Part shown: positions 6,967 through 16,733 of the stretch, piece by piece
Numbering within the stretch: the first letter of the stretch is position 1
Layout of the letters: each line of letters starts with the position of its first letter
Assembly (NCBI RefSeq): GCF_047730175.1
Contig: NZ_CP159833.1
Coordinates: forward strand, 1,240,001 to 1,304,000
DNA length: 64,000 nucleotides
Origin: Marifrigoribacter sp047730175
GTDB lineage: Bacteria; Bacteroidota; Bacteroidia; Flavobacteriales; Flavobacteriaceae
Direction of reading: 5' to 3'
The notes under the pieces: model-generated
Told to the model about the DNA's origin: nothing
Seen by the model: the letters and a program-made list of their open reading frames with translations, nothing else
Databases searched by the model: none
Program-made: the position numbers and the translations under genes

Positions 6967-8073
6967 ATGTTAAAAAATATTTCACTAGTAATAATAGTAC
7001 TAATAATAGTAATTTCTTGTAGTAAAAGTGACAACACAAGTGGTTTGGAAAACAGTGATGATTTTAATAGAGAAGCTATGCTTTCAAATATAGCAGATAA
7101 CATCATCATCCCTTCATACCAAGATTTAAATACAAAATTAGGAGTCTTAGTCTCTACAAAAGATGACTTTATTACTGATCCAAACTCAGAAAAGTTATCA
7201 GCCCTAAGGACATCTTGGTTAAACACCTATAAATCTTGGCAATTTGTTGAAATGTTTAATATTGGTAAGGCTGAAGAAATTTCGTATAATTTTCAAATGA
7301 ATATATACCCTACAAATGATGACGACATAAAAAGCAATATAGCCTCAGGAGATGCAGACCTAGAACATCCAAATAACAATGACGCGGTTGGATTTCCTGC
7401 TTTAGATTATATGCTATATGGGATAGAAAACACAGACCTTGCTATAATTGAAAAGTATACAAGTGATCCCGAAAGTGAAAATTACAAAGCATACCTATCG
7501 GACCTAGTAACACAAATGAAAAACTTAACTGAAAGTGTTTTGAATGACTGGACATCGTCATATAGAAATATTTTTATTAATAGCACATCCAATACTGCTA
7601 CTAGTGGATTTAACAAGTTTGTGAACGACTATATTTATTATTATGAAAAAGGTTTGAGAGCTAATAAAATTGGTATCCCTGCTGGAAACTTCTCTTCAAC
7701 TCCACTGCCAAATAAGGTAGAAGCATTATACAATAAAGAATCTTCTAAAACTTTAGCCTTAGAGGCGCTAAATGCAGTACAAAATTTATTCAATGGTAAG
7801 TCCTACAACACTAACTCTCTAGATAGTAGTTTTAGTGATTATTTAATTTATCTAAATAATTCTGATTTAGTTACTTTAATAAACGACAAATTAGATCTAG
7901 CACGAGAAAAAATAAACCTTCTTGATGATGATTTCTCTATGCAAATAAATGAAGATAATACAAAAATGACTAATGCTTACGATGCTTTACAAACGGTAGT
8001 TGTTTTGTTAAAAGTTGATATGCTCCAAGCCTTTAATATTAGTGTAGATTATGTAGATGCTGATGGTGATTAA
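6967..8073 (+). CDS. Imelysin-like lipoprotein (EfeO/M75 superfamily)
   Basis: A 368-residue lipoprotein (MLKNISLVIIVLIIVISC, Cys18) with the helical imelysin-like body. It has IPSYQDL, LRTSWLNTYKSWQFVEMFNIG, NIYPTNDDDIKSNI, a GFPALDYMLYG segment (142-151) and SYRNIF. Imelysin-like proteins are extracytoplasmic iron-related proteins. The family's GxHxxE metal motif corresponds here to GFPALD, with the His replaced by Pro and the Glu by Asp, so binding through that site is doubtful. It is followed three bases later by the haem-binding gene. Confidence 0.85.
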   Translation: MLKNISLVIIVLIIVISCSKSDNTSGLENSDDFNREAMLSNIADNIIIPSYQDLNTKLGVLVSTKDDFITDPNSEKLSALRTSWLNTYKSWQFVEMFNIGKAEEISYNFQMNIYPTNDDDIKSNIASGDADLEHPNNNDAVGFPALDYMLYGIENTDLAIIEKYTSDPESENYKAYLSDLVTQMKNLTESVLNDWTSSYRNIFINSTSNTATSGFNKFVNDYIYYYEKGLRANKIGIPAGNFSSTPLPNKVEALYNKESSKTLALEALNAVQNLFNGKSYNTNSLDSSFSDYLIYLNNSDLVTLINDKLDLAREKINLLDDDFSMQINEDNTKMTNAYDALQTVVVLLKVDMLQAFNISVDYVDADGD

Positions 8074-8075
8074 AC

Positions 8076-8552
8076 ATGAAGAAAACACTAAAATACATAT
8101 GGTTGTTATTATTAGTTGTGTTATTTGCAATGCAATTTATACGTCCCAATAAAAACAACGGAGGATTAGAAGGAATTACAGCTTTTAAAAATGATACAAA
8201 GCCATCTGATAATGTGTTAATTATTTTAAAACAAAATTGTTTTGATTGCCATTCAGATTCAACAAAATATCCTTGGTATGCTGAAATTGCACCGATATCT
8301 TATTGGTTAGCAGATCATGTAAAAGAGGGTAAAGGAGATTTTAATATGTCTGCCTGGCAAACGTATTCTATAAAAAAGAAAGATCATAAATTAGAAGAAC
8401 TAGTTGAAGAATTAGAAGAAGGTGAAATGCCATTAGATTCTTATACGTGGATACACGGGAAACTTTCTAAAGAAGACCAAGAAAGACTCATCCAATGGGC
8501 CACTTTAGCTAGAATACAATACCAAGATGAATTAAAAGTATCTTTTAAATGA
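8076..8552 (+). CDS. Haem-binding domain protein
   Basis: A 158-residue protein with one N-terminal membrane segment (about 6-22), placing the rest in the periplasm. The CFDCHSDSTKYPWY motif carries a c-type haem site CxxCH at Cys55-Cys58-His59. IAPISYWLADHVKEGK, FNMSAWQTYS and EGEMPLDSYTWIH follow, as in the Bacteroidota haem_bd family. It probably binds one covalent haem and acts as a redox or haem partner in the operon, for example in ferric reduction. That role is inference. Confidence 0.85.
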   Translation: MKKTLKYIWLLLLVVLFAMQFIRPNKNNGGLEGITAFKNDTKPSDNVLIILKQNCFDCHSDSTKYPWYAEIAPISYWLADHVKEGKGDFNMSAWQTYSIKKKDHKLEELVEELEEGEMPLDSYTWIHGKLSKEDQERLIQWATLARIQYQDELKVSFK

Positions 8553-8618
8553 TTGATGTTCATATAAAAATATAAAAGCTAAGGATGCTCATCTAAAAAA
8601 CAACTTTTTTGTACTGTG

Positions 8619-9983
8619 ATGTTTAATTTAAAAACATATTTAGATAAAAAAAATAATGCGTCACCTCTAATCATTTTTCGGATTGGTTTTGGATTAATGA
8701 TGCTTTATAGTATTATTAGATTTTGGTCTAAAGGTTGGATTGAAACCGTATATATACTCCCTGAATTTCACTTTACTTATTATGGTTTTGAATGGGTAAA
8801 GCCTTTAGGAAACGTAACGTATTTATTGTTTTTTATCTGTGGTTTATCTGCACTCTTTGTTGCTTTAGGATTTAAGTACAGAGTGGCCATAATTACTTTT
8901 TTTTTAAGCTTCACTTATATCGAGTTAATGGATAAAACCATGTACTTAAACCATTATTACTTTATAAGTATCTTGAGTTTTCTCTTGATTTTTTTACCTG
9001 TAAATGTTTCTTTCTCGATAGATTCATATCTTAATAAAAAATCATATCGTTTAGTTCCAAAATGGTCTATTGATACTATTAAATTATTGGTATCCATCGT
9101 TTATGTTTATGCTGGTTTATCTAAAATAAATTCCGACTGGCTATTTAAAGCAATGCCTCTAAAGATATGGCTTCCTTCTAAGTATGATTTACCTTTTATA
9201 GGAGAAACATTAATGCAACAAAATTGGTTTCATTATGCCATGAGTTGGTCTGGAATGCTTTATGATTTAGCAATACCTTTTTTATTATTTTATAGAAAGA
9301 CAAGATGGTTTGCTTTTGGTTTGGTTGTCTTTTTTCATGTTTTTACCGGAGTTTTATTCCCGATTGGCATGTTTCCATATGTTATGATTGTAAGTTCTCT
9401 AATCTTTTTTGAAGCTGGATTTCACCAAAAAATTATTTCATTTTTAAAAGGTATAATAAAGCATCTTTTTAAATTAAAGCAAGAAATTGTAGTTAAAGAA
9501 ATTTATAACTTTAAACATCGAAAAATAACAACTATAGTGCTTTCCTTATTTTTTATTTTCCAATTATTTTTTCCTTTTAGATATGCTTTATATCCAAATG
9601 AATTATTTTGGACAGAGGAAGGCTATCGTTTTTCGTGGCGCGTTATGCTTATGGAAAAAATGGGCTATGCTAATTTTAAAATTACAAATAGTAAAACGGG
9701 TGATTTCTTTTACGTAGATAACCAAGATTTTTTAACACCTCTACAAGAAAAACAAATGAGCTTTCAACCTGATTTTATTTTAGAATATGCTCACTTTTTA
9801 GGAGATCACTTCAAAAGTGAAGGTCATAAAAACATACAAGTATTTGTTGAAAGCTATGTAGCTTTAAATGGTCGTTTGAGTCAACCCTTTATCAAAAATA
9901 ATATAGATTTGTACCAACAAAAAGAAACGTTGAACCCAAAAAAGTGGATTTTACCATTTAAAGATGAAATTAAAGGATTTTAA
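8619..9983 (+). CDS. HTTM-domain membrane protein (vitamin K carboxylase-like)
   Basis: A 454-residue polytopic protein. An N-terminal HTTM domain (about 1-290) has SPLIIFRIGFGLMMLYSIIRFW, MYLNHYYFISILSFLLIFLP, VYVYAGLSKINSDWLFKAMPLKIWL and VVFFHVFTGVLFPIGMFPYVM. A further TM and a soluble tail follow (SWRVMLMEKMGYANFKITNS). HTTM proteins resemble vitamin K-dependent gamma-carboxylase; the bacterial substrate is unknown. The frame also opens at GTG 8616; the adjacent ATG is preferred. The gene overlaps the TonB receptor by 20 bases, implying cotranslation. Confidence 0.85.
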   Translation: MFNLKTYLDKKNNASPLIIFRIGFGLMMLYSIIRFWSKGWIETVYILPEFHFTYYGFEWVKPLGNVTYLLFFICGLSALFVALGFKYRVAIITFFLSFTYIELMDKTMYLNHYYFISILSFLLIFLPVNVSFSIDSYLNKKSYRLVPKWSIDTIKLLVSIVYVYAGLSKINSDWLFKAMPLKIWLPSKYDLPFIGETLMQQNWFHYAMSWSGMLYDLAIPFLLFYRKTRWFAFGLVVFFHVFTGVLFPIGMFPYVMIVSSLIFFEAGFHQKIISFLKGIIKHLFKLKQEIVVKEIYNFKHRKITTIVLSLFFIFQLFFPFRYALYPNELFWTEEGYRFSWRVMLMEKMGYANFKITNSKTGDFFYVDNQDFLTPLQEKQMSFQPDFILEYAHFLGDHFKSEGHKNIQVFVESYVALNGRLSQPFIKNNIDLYQQKETLNPKKWILPFKDEIKGF

Positions 9984-12393
9984 TATATTAACCGTAATAT
10001 GTTTATTGTTGTCCATAAATTTAATGGCACAAAATAAAGTCTCAGGGATCGTAAATCTTGCTGGAACAAACTTACCTATTAATAATATTGAAATATTTAG
10101 TAAAACATCTGGCATATTAACAGCCACAAATCCTGAAGGCTACTTTGAATTTACAACCTACAAGAAAAAAATGACACTTGTTTTTTTTTCCTATAGCTAT
10201 AAGGTTGCAGAACAAACGATAACTATTTCTAAAGACACCATCATTAGCCAAACACTAGAAGTACTGGCGGAAGAACTTTCTGAGGTAGAAATAAAGATAC
10301 GTAAGGCAAAAACTTTTGAATTAAAACGATTAAAAGATGTTGAAGGAACTGCTATTTATGCTGGAAAAAAAACCGAAGTGGTTTTGGTGGATCAGTCCAT
10401 GGCTAATTTAGCTTCTAATAATGCAAGACAAATTTATAGCCAAGTTGCGGGTTTAAATATTTACCAAAACGATGATGCGGGATTGCAGTTAAATATTGGT
10501 GGGCGAGGCCTAGACCCGAACAGAACAGCAAATTTTAATACTCGCCAAAACGGATACGATATTAGCGCAGACGTATTAGGTTATCCGGAAAGCTATTACT
10601 CACCTGCTGCAGAATCCTTAAAAGAAATACAAATAATTAGGGGTGCCGCATCTTTACAACACGGGACACAGTTCGGTGGTCTAGTTAACTTTATAATAAA
10701 ATTGCCAAATCCAAATAAACCTTTTGAGTTTATTACGAGAAATACCCTTGGTAGTAACCGCCTATATACCAATTTTACAAGTATTAGCGGAACAAAGAAA
10801 AAATGGAGTTATTATTCATTTTTTAATTATAAAAAGGGAGATGGGTTTAGGTCCAATTCTGAGTTTGAATCAAAAAATGTTTACGCTCACATTGGCTATC
10901 AAATTAAAAAAGACACTAAAATTAGCGGAGAAATTACCTATTTGAATTATTTAGCGCAACAAGCTGGCGGATTAAGTGATCAAATGTTTAACGCTAATCC
11001 TTTTCAGAGTAATCGAGCGAGAAACTGGTTTCAAGTAGATTGGTTGTTGTATAATTTAAAGTTTGCACATAAGTTCTCAGAGAACACCAACTTTACGTTT
11101 AGTGCTTTTGGTTTAAATGCTTCAAGATATGCACTTGGCTTTAGAACTAATAGAGTTGATCAAATAGACCCCTTACAAGAAAGAGATCTTATAAAAGGGG
11201 ATTTTAATAATTTTGGTTTTGAAGCAAGAATTCTAAATAAATATGAAATTTTTAATAAAAAATCTACAGTTTTATTAGGTTCTAAATATTACAAAGCAGA
11301 TAATACTGGACAGCAAGGGCCTGGGACTGGAGGGACAGATTCAAACTTTGATTTTCAATTGGAAGACTATCCTAACTACGGAAATCAATCTAACTATACC
11401 TATCCAAATATAAACATCGCGGTATTTGGAGAAAATATTTTATATTTAAATGATAAACTATCCATTACTCCTGGATTTCGTTTTGAATATATAAAAACCG
11501 AAAGTAACGGTTTTTATAAAAACATAAATACGGATGCAGCGGGAAACGTTATTTTAAACGAAACTATAGATAATAGTGAGGTAAGGGAGCGTTCGTTTGT
11601 ACTTCTTGGTTTAGGAATAGGTTATAAGCCATCTGCAGCTATAGAAATTTACGGGAATATCTCTCAAAATTATCGATCAGTTACCTTTTCAGATATAAGT
11701 ATTATCAATCCTGCTTTTTCAATAAGCCCAACCATTAGCGATGAAAAAGGTTTTACTACAGACCTTGGTCTAAGAGGAAACTATAAAAATATAATTTCTT
11801 ATGATGTTGATGTTTTTGGGTTATTTTATAAAAACAGAATTGGTTTTGTGCAGCAAGCATTTCCTGACGGGAGTGTGAAAACTGTTCGTGGTAATGTCGG
11901 CGATGCTGTTATGTATGGTTTGGAATCATTGATTGATTTGAATTTGAATAAATTACTTATTAAAGACAATGATTATAGTTTTAACTATTTTATAAATACA
12001 TCTATAATAGACTCTAAATACACGGCATCTGAAGAAAATGGTGTAGAAGGAAAAAAAGTTGAATTCGTTCCTAATTTAAATTTTAAAACAGGACTAAAGT
12101 TTGGCTACAAAAACTTTTTATCTAATTTTCAATACACGTACTTATCACAACAGTTTACAGATGCTACTAATGCTGTGGAAGGCAACTTAAGTGGTGTGAT
12201 TGGTGAAATCCCTGCTTATGATGTTTTGGATATTTCACTTTCTTATACCTATAAAAAATTCAAATTAGAAGCAGGTATTAATAATGTTTTAGATAACTAT
12301 TATTTCACTAGACGTGCTACTGGTTATCCTGGACCTGGAATTATTCCTTCAGCTAATAGAAATTTCTATATGACACTTCAAATGAAGTTTTAA
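9964..12393 (+). CDS. FecA-like TonB-dependent outer-membrane receptor
   Basis: An 809-residue outer-membrane protein. It has a signal peptide (ending NLMAQ), a carboxypeptidase-regulatory-like N-terminal domain (about 24-100, VSGIVNLAGTNLPINNIEIFS), and a plug domain (about 115-230) with GLNIYQNDDAGLQLNIGGRGL and EIQIIRGAASLQHGTQFGG. A 22-strand-type barrel ends in a C-terminal aromatic-rich strand (FYMTLQMKF). The plug sequence resembles ferric dicitrate receptors (FecA-like), so a ferric complex is the likely substrate. It is the last gene of the operon, converging with the DPP4 gene. Confidence 0.88.
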   Translation: MKLKDFNILTVICLLLSINLMAQNKVSGIVNLAGTNLPINNIEIFSKTSGILTATNPEGYFEFTTYKKKMTLVFFSYSYKVAEQTITISKDTIISQTLEVLAEELSEVEIKIRKAKTFELKRLKDVEGTAIYAGKKTEVVLVDQSMANLASNNARQIYSQVAGLNIYQNDDAGLQLNIGGRGLDPNRTANFNTRQNGYDISADVLGYPESYYSPAAESLKEIQIIRGAASLQHGTQFGGLVNFIIKLPNPNKPFEFITRNTLGSNRLYTNFTSISGTKKKWSYYSFFNYKKGDGFRSNSEFESKNVYAHIGYQIKKDTKISGEITYLNYLAQQAGGLSDQMFNANPFQSNRARNWFQVDWLLYNLKFAHKFSENTNFTFSAFGLNASRYALGFRTNRVDQIDPLQERDLIKGDFNNFGFEARILNKYEIFNKKSTVLLGSKYYKADNTGQQGPGTGGTDSNFDFQLEDYPNYGNQSNYTYPNINIAVFGENILYLNDKLSITPGFRFEYIKTESNGFYKNINTDAAGNVILNETIDNSEVRERSFVLLGLGIGYKPSAAIEIYGNISQNYRSVTFSDISIINPAFSISPTISDEKGFTTDLGLRGNYKNIISYDVDVFGLFYKNRIGFVQQAFPDGSVKTVRGNVGDAVMYGLESLIDLNLNKLLIKDNDYSFNYFINTSIIDSKYTASEENGVEGKKVEFVPNLNFKTGLKFGYKNFLSNFQYTYLSQQFTDATNAVEGNLSGVIGEIPAYDVLDISLSYTYKKFKLEAGINNVLDNYYFTRRATGYPGPGIIPSANRNFYMTLQMKF

Positions 12394-12402
12394 AACGAGA
12401 CA

Positions 12403-12428
12403 AAAAAAATTTAATTTGAAATTTTTTT
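12403..12428. terminator. AT-only bidirectional stem-loop
   Basis: AAAAAAATTT (12403-12412) and AAATTTTTTT (12419-12428) can pair around a 6-base loop. It sits between the convergent TonB-receptor and peptidase genes. The stem has no GC pair, so it is only a weak terminator candidate. Confidence 0.4.
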
Positions 12429-12444
12429 ACTTCTGGCTGTTGTT

Positions 12445-14580
12445 TTAATTATTATTTAAAATCACATAATCCAACACCTTTTTCATTAAATGAGCCCGGT
12501 CAATGCCCCTTACATTGTGAGGGTGCATAGGATAACTTAAAAAATCAACTTGTTTTTTATTCTTAACAAACGCATCTAATAAGGTCATGGTGTGTTGAGG
12601 TACAACTACCGGATCTACACTACCAATGATTTCTAATAGTTTTCCATCTAAATTTTCCACATAATTATGCACGCGTGATTTATCAAAACCAGCTTCATTT
12701 TCTTGCCAACGATCCATATAGCGCTCTCCATACATAACTTCGTACCATTTCCAATCTGTAACAGGACCTCCTGCAACTGCAGTAGTAAACACTCCTGGAT
12801 GACGCAACATCAATAAGTTTGTCATAAAACCACCATAACTCCACCCATGTACTGCCAATCTTTTTCCATCAACAAAAGGAAGTGACTTTAAATAATTTAC
12901 ACCCGTTAATTGGTCTTCCATTTCAGCTTCACCTACCTGTCTATGTATTACACTTTCAAAAGCAAAACCTCTAGATGCTGATCCACGATTATCAAGTGTA
13001 AAAATCACATAATCTTGTTCAGCAGCCATCCATTGCATCCAAAGATTAGAACCAGCCATCCACGAATTGGTTACCATTTGTGCGTGAGGGCCTCCATAGA
13101 CATAAATTAATACAGGATATTTTTTTGAAGCATCAAAATTTGCTGGCTTTATTATTCGTCCATATAAATTTACACCATTTTTTGTTTTTAAATTCACAAA
13201 TTCAGTAGTCCCTAGTTGAAAATCTTTGATAGGATTATCTGCAGTGAATACAACTCTTTCTTCCTTTTTTTGAATAGCTTTTACCTTCACTATTCTTGGA
13301 GTATTTATGTTTGAATAAGAATCGATTATATAATTTCCATTTGGGCTTAATTTGATGCCGTGCCTACCCGCTTCAGTTGTTAAGCCTTGTGTTTTCCCAT
13401 TCTTTAAATTTACCTTAAATGCCCTGTTTTCTCTAGGGTCATCACCAGTTCCAGAAATTATTACGTTTTTGTTTTTTGAATCAAAGCCTGCGATTCCTTT
13501 AATTACCCAACTATAATTAGTTAGTTGTTTTATAAATCCATTGTTAATATCATATACGTAAATGTTTCTAAATCCATCGCGTTCACTTAGCCATAAAAAC
13601 TCTGTCGTACTGTTCGGAATAAAAACCGCAGTATGTTCTGGCTCCACCCATTTATCATTTTTTTCTTCAAATAATGTTTTTACTTTTTGTCCTGAAGCAA
13701 TATCATACATGTTAAATGACATATGATTTTGATCTCTATTAATTTCAGCAAGAAATACATATTTCTCGTCAGGAGACCAAGATAAATTAGTTAAATAATG
13801 CTCATCTGACGTGTTTATTTTTAGATACACAACTTTGTTTTTTGCCAAACTATAGACTCCTACTTTTGGAATTTCAGACCTCATTCCATTCATAGGATAT
13901 TTAATATTATTTAGCGAAGCGGGTGTTGTATTAACATCGACCAAAGGATAGTCAGTTACATTTCTTTCATCTTTCTGATAAAAGGCAATATGGCTGCCAT
14001 TTGGACTCCAAAAAATACCGTGTGTAATTCCAAATTCAGAACGGGCAATCGCCTGACCAGAAACTATGTTTTTATCTTTTGACTTGGTAATTGCAATTTT
14101 CTGATTCTTTGTATTTGCTAGATATAGATTATTATCAAGGGTATATGCTACAGCGCTAGCTTTTTCATTGTAATCGTTGTTTTCTGCTTCAGCTGGGTAT
14201 GAAATAGTTCTTGTAATATAATTATTAGTATAGTTATAAATAACAATTTCATTTTGATGATTAAAAGTCACTTCTTCATTTGTAATAGAAGAAAAATTTG
14301 GCAAACGCTTCAATCCTTTTGTTTCTTTTTGTAGCTCCTCTAATTGAAGAACAGGTCTTATTATTTCTTTCGTAATTTGAAAAGCTTTAGATATAAAAAG
14401 TGAATTGTCTTCAGAAAAAGCATACCTATCTGAGTTAGAAACCCACTGAAAAGATTTTTGTGCAGGATACAATCCTTTATAGCGTCCAAGAACGGCATCC
14501 TCGAGTGTTAAATGTTTTGTTTCTTGTGCTGTTAAAAGGGTTGTAAGGAATATTAATATTATAGAGAGGTGCTTTTTCAT
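12445..14580 (-). CDS. S9 family peptidase, dipeptidyl peptidase IV type
   Basis: A 711-residue secreted peptidase with a cleavable signal (MKKHLSIILIFLTTLLTAQ). An eight-bladed beta-propeller region (about 40-440) contains GITHGIFWSPNGSHIAFYQKDE, where the YQKDE-type Glu recognises the substrate N-terminus in DPP4-like enzymes. The alpha/beta-hydrolase domain has GWSYGGF (nucleophile Ser581), GSVDPVV (Asp656) and a His near 686-688 (MHPHN). It should release Xaa-Pro type dipeptides from peptide N-termini in the periplasm. It is transcribed alone; a TAAATTTG element lies 21 bases before the ATG. Confidence 0.88.
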   Translation of the reverse strand: MKKHLSIILIFLTTLLTAQETKHLTLEDAVLGRYKGLYPAQKSFQWVSNSDRYAFSEDNSLFISKAFQITKEIIRPVLQLEELQKETKGLKRLPNFSSITNEEVTFNHQNEIVIYNYTNNYITRTISYPAEAENNDYNEKASAVAYTLDNNLYLANTKNQKIAITKSKDKNIVSGQAIARSEFGITHGIFWSPNGSHIAFYQKDERNVTDYPLVDVNTTPASLNNIKYPMNGMRSEIPKVGVYSLAKNKVVYLKINTSDEHYLTNLSWSPDEKYVFLAEINRDQNHMSFNMYDIASGQKVKTLFEEKNDKWVEPEHTAVFIPNSTTEFLWLSERDGFRNIYVYDINNGFIKQLTNYSWVIKGIAGFDSKNKNVIISGTGDDPRENRAFKVNLKNGKTQGLTTEAGRHGIKLSPNGNYIIDSYSNINTPRIVKVKAIQKKEERVVFTADNPIKDFQLGTTEFVNLKTKNGVNLYGRIIKPANFDASKKYPVLIYVYGGPHAQMVTNSWMAGSNLWMQWMAAEQDYVIFTLDNRGSASRGFAFESVIHRQVGEAEMEDQLTGVNYLKSLPFVDGKRLAVHGWSYGGFMTNLLMLRHPGVFTTAVAGGPVTDWKWYEVMYGERYMDRWQENEAGFDKSRVHNYVENLDGKLLEIIGSVDPVVVPQHTMTLLDAFVKNKKQVDFLSYPMHPHNVRGIDRAHLMKKVLDYVILNNN

Positions 14581-14601
14581 TTGTAAATATTTTTATTTTA
14601 T

Positions 14602-14609
14602 CAAATTTA
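14602..14609 (-). promoter_or_regulatory. -7 promoter element before the DPP4-type gene
   Basis: On the minus strand TAAATTTG fits TAnnTTTG, 21 bases before the ATG at 14580. No -33 TTG is obvious. Confidence 0.4.
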
Positions 14610-14798
14610 ATTAATTAATAGCGATATATATAATCATCATTATAGTTAAGGTGATTAACCTTTTTTAATTATAGTTGATTTAAGGTTTTAACCCCATGTT
14701 GTCTAGTGCCCCTTAACACTCCATAAACTACATGCTTTCATAAAAAAAGAAAGCGTTATTCCCTTAAAAGACTTTAGTTTTTAATTGCACATAATTTT

Positions 14799-15806
14799 TT
14801 ATCCACCAATGGTAATCATGCTTCTATTTTGACCATGTAATTTGGGTTCTTGAAGTTTTTCTAAAGTATCCATTCCTCCCCTTATTTTTAGTTTTGCTTC
14901 TACTGCTTTTTTAATTACAGGTTCAATCGATTTTCCAGCTCTTAAATTGGTAAGTAAATCAGATTCTGATGCAGAAAAAAGACAGTTTTTTAATTGACCA
15001 TTTGCTGTTAGTCTTAATCGATTACAAGAATCACAAAACGGATTTGTCACCGAACTAATAACAGCAAAACTACCTTTATATCCTTCAATAGTATAATTTT
15101 TAGAAGTATCATTCGGAGCGTCTTTGAGTCGTATAATTTCTTTTTCTGAAAACGCTTCACGGACTTTTTCCATGACTTCCTTATAAGAAACCATTTTTTC
15201 CATATTCCACTTATTCCCATCAAAAGGCATAAATTCAATAAAACGAATTGAAATTGGCAACTCTTTAGTTAAACGAATAAAATCAATAATTTCATTATCA
15301 TTAAACCCTTTCATCAACACAGCATTTAATTTTACATTGAAACCCTCATCGACCAACAAAAGTATATTATCATATACTTTTTGAAAATTATCTCTTCGTG
15401 TAATTTCTTTAAATTTATCTCGATGTAACGAATCTAAACTAACATTAATATTGTGGAGACCATTGGCTCTAAAAGTATCAATAAACCTATCTATAATAAC
15501 AGCATTCGATGTTATAGATAATTCAACAGGTAAGCTTGCTAATTTTTCAAGAATAACAGGAATATCTTTTCTAATTAAAGGTTCTCCCCCAGTTAATCTA
15601 ATTTTTGTAACACCATGGTCCACAAATGTTTTTGCTATGGTGTAGATTTCTTCATACGTCATTAAATGACTTCTTGGAGTAAGCTGAACCCCCTCTTCTG
15701 GCATACAATAACTGCAGCGTAAATTACAGCGTTCAATCAAAGAAATACGTAAATAGGTATGTTCTCTCCCAAAGCCGTCTTGTAATATGGGTTTTGATTT
15801 TTTCAT
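14799..15806 (-). CDS. moaA: GTP 3',8-cyclase MoaA
   Basis: A 335-residue radical SAM enzyme that converts GTP to 3',8-cyclo-GTP, the first step of molybdopterin synthesis. The N-terminal cluster motif CNLRCSYC (Cys27, 31, 34), the LTGGEPL loop and the C-terminal cluster cysteines CDSC...C (258, 261, 275) are all present. The chain ends in Gly-Gly, as functional MoaA does. It is the last gene of the Moco operon; its start overlaps the MoaC-MogA stop by four bases (ATGA). Confidence 0.96.
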   Translation of the reverse strand: MKKSKPILQDGFGREHTYLRISLIERCNLRCSYCMPEEGVQLTPRSHLMTYEEIYTIAKTFVDHGVTKIRLTGGEPLIRKDIPVILEKLASLPVELSITSNAVIIDRFIDTFRANGLHNINVSLDSLHRDKFKEITRRDNFQKVYDNILLLVDEGFNVKLNAVLMKGFNDNEIIDFIRLTKELPISIRFIEFMPFDGNKWNMEKMVSYKEVMEKVREAFSEKEIIRLKDAPNDTSKNYTIEGYKGSFAVISSVTNPFCDSCNRLRLTANGQLKNCLFSASESDLLTNLRAGKSIEPVIKKAVEAKLKIRGGMDTLEKLQEPKLHGQNRSMITIGG

Positions 15807-16717
15807 GAATCGTGTCTTGCGCCTTTTAATATTCTAAAAACATGTAATACCGATGGAAATACAGCATCCATAGACTCTTTAGCTCCATTGGTTGAACCCG
15901 GTAAAGCTAAAACTAAAGTGTCTTTTATTGTTCCTGCCACACTTCTCGACAACATTGAGTATGGAGTTCTTTCTTGTCCGTAATTTCGAATGGCCTCTTC
16001 AATTCCAGGAATTCTTCTATCCAACAGAGGAATTAAAGCTTCTGGCGTAACATCCCTTCCAGAAAGCCCTGTTCCACCCGTATAAATAATTAGATCTAGT
16101 CCTTGTTCTTGAAAATGCTTCGCTTTAGACTGTATAATTTCTTGTTCATCAGGAATAATGATATATTCTGAAATTGCAACGCCACACTCTTCTAACTTTT
16201 TAATAATAGCTTTTCCTGCTTTGTCTTCTTTTTGTCCTGCTGAAATAGTATCTGAACAAACGATAACAGCTGCTTTTAAATCTTTTCTGAAACGATCTTT
16301 AAAATCTGATTTGCCCCCTTTCTTCTGAAGCAGTTTTATATGATGAATTTCTATTCCTTTATCTATAGGCTTTAACATGTCATACATGTTTAATGCCACT
16401 ACACTTGCACCATGCATGGCTTCCACTTCAACTCCTGTTTTATAAATCGTTTTAACCGTAAACAAAACCGTAATCTCTAAACCATTTATTTCATATTCAA
16501 CACTAGTAAATTCAATTGGTAAGGGATGGCAATCAGGTAAAATATCGGGTGTTCTTTTTACCCCTAATAATCCAGCTGCTTTGCTCATAGAAAACACATC
16601 TCCTTTTGGGACTGTTCTGTTTTTGATAGCGGTAATGGTTTCTGGTTTACTAACTTTTACAACGGCTTGGGCAATTGCAGTTCGCAGCGTGGTACTTTTA
16701 TGTGTGATGTCTACCAT
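15803..16717 (-). CDS. MoaC-MogA/MoaB fusion, molybdenum cofactor synthesis
   Basis: A 304-residue two-domain protein. Residues 1 to about 148 are MoaC (KGDVFSMSKAAGLLGVKRT, LPDCHPLPI, VEVEAMHGASVVALNMYDMLK), the cyclic pyranopterin monophosphate synthase that acts with MoaA. Residues about 155-304 are a MogA/MoaB-type molybdopterin adenylyltransferase domain (VCSDTISAGQKEDKAGK, YTGGTGLSGRDVTPEAL, LPGSTNG). Fusing an early and a late pathway step is known in Bacteroidota. It lies between the broken four-helix-bundle gene and moaA. Confidence 0.93.
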   Translation of the reverse strand: MVDITHKSTTLRTAIAQAVVKVSKPETITAIKNRTVPKGDVFSMSKAAGLLGVKRTPDILPDCHPLPIEFTSVEYEINGLEITVLFTVKTIYKTGVEVEAMHGASVVALNMYDMLKPIDKGIEIHHIKLLQKKGGKSDFKDRFRKDLKAAVIVCSDTISAGQKEDKAGKAIIKKLEECGVAISEYIIIPDEQEIIQSKAKHFQEQGLDLIIYTGGTGLSGRDVTPEALIPLLDRRIPGIEEAIRNYGQERTPYSMLSRSVAGTIKDTLVLALPGSTNGAKESMDAVFPSVLHVFRILKGARHDS

Positions 16718-16733
16718 TAGATTGTTGATTCGT

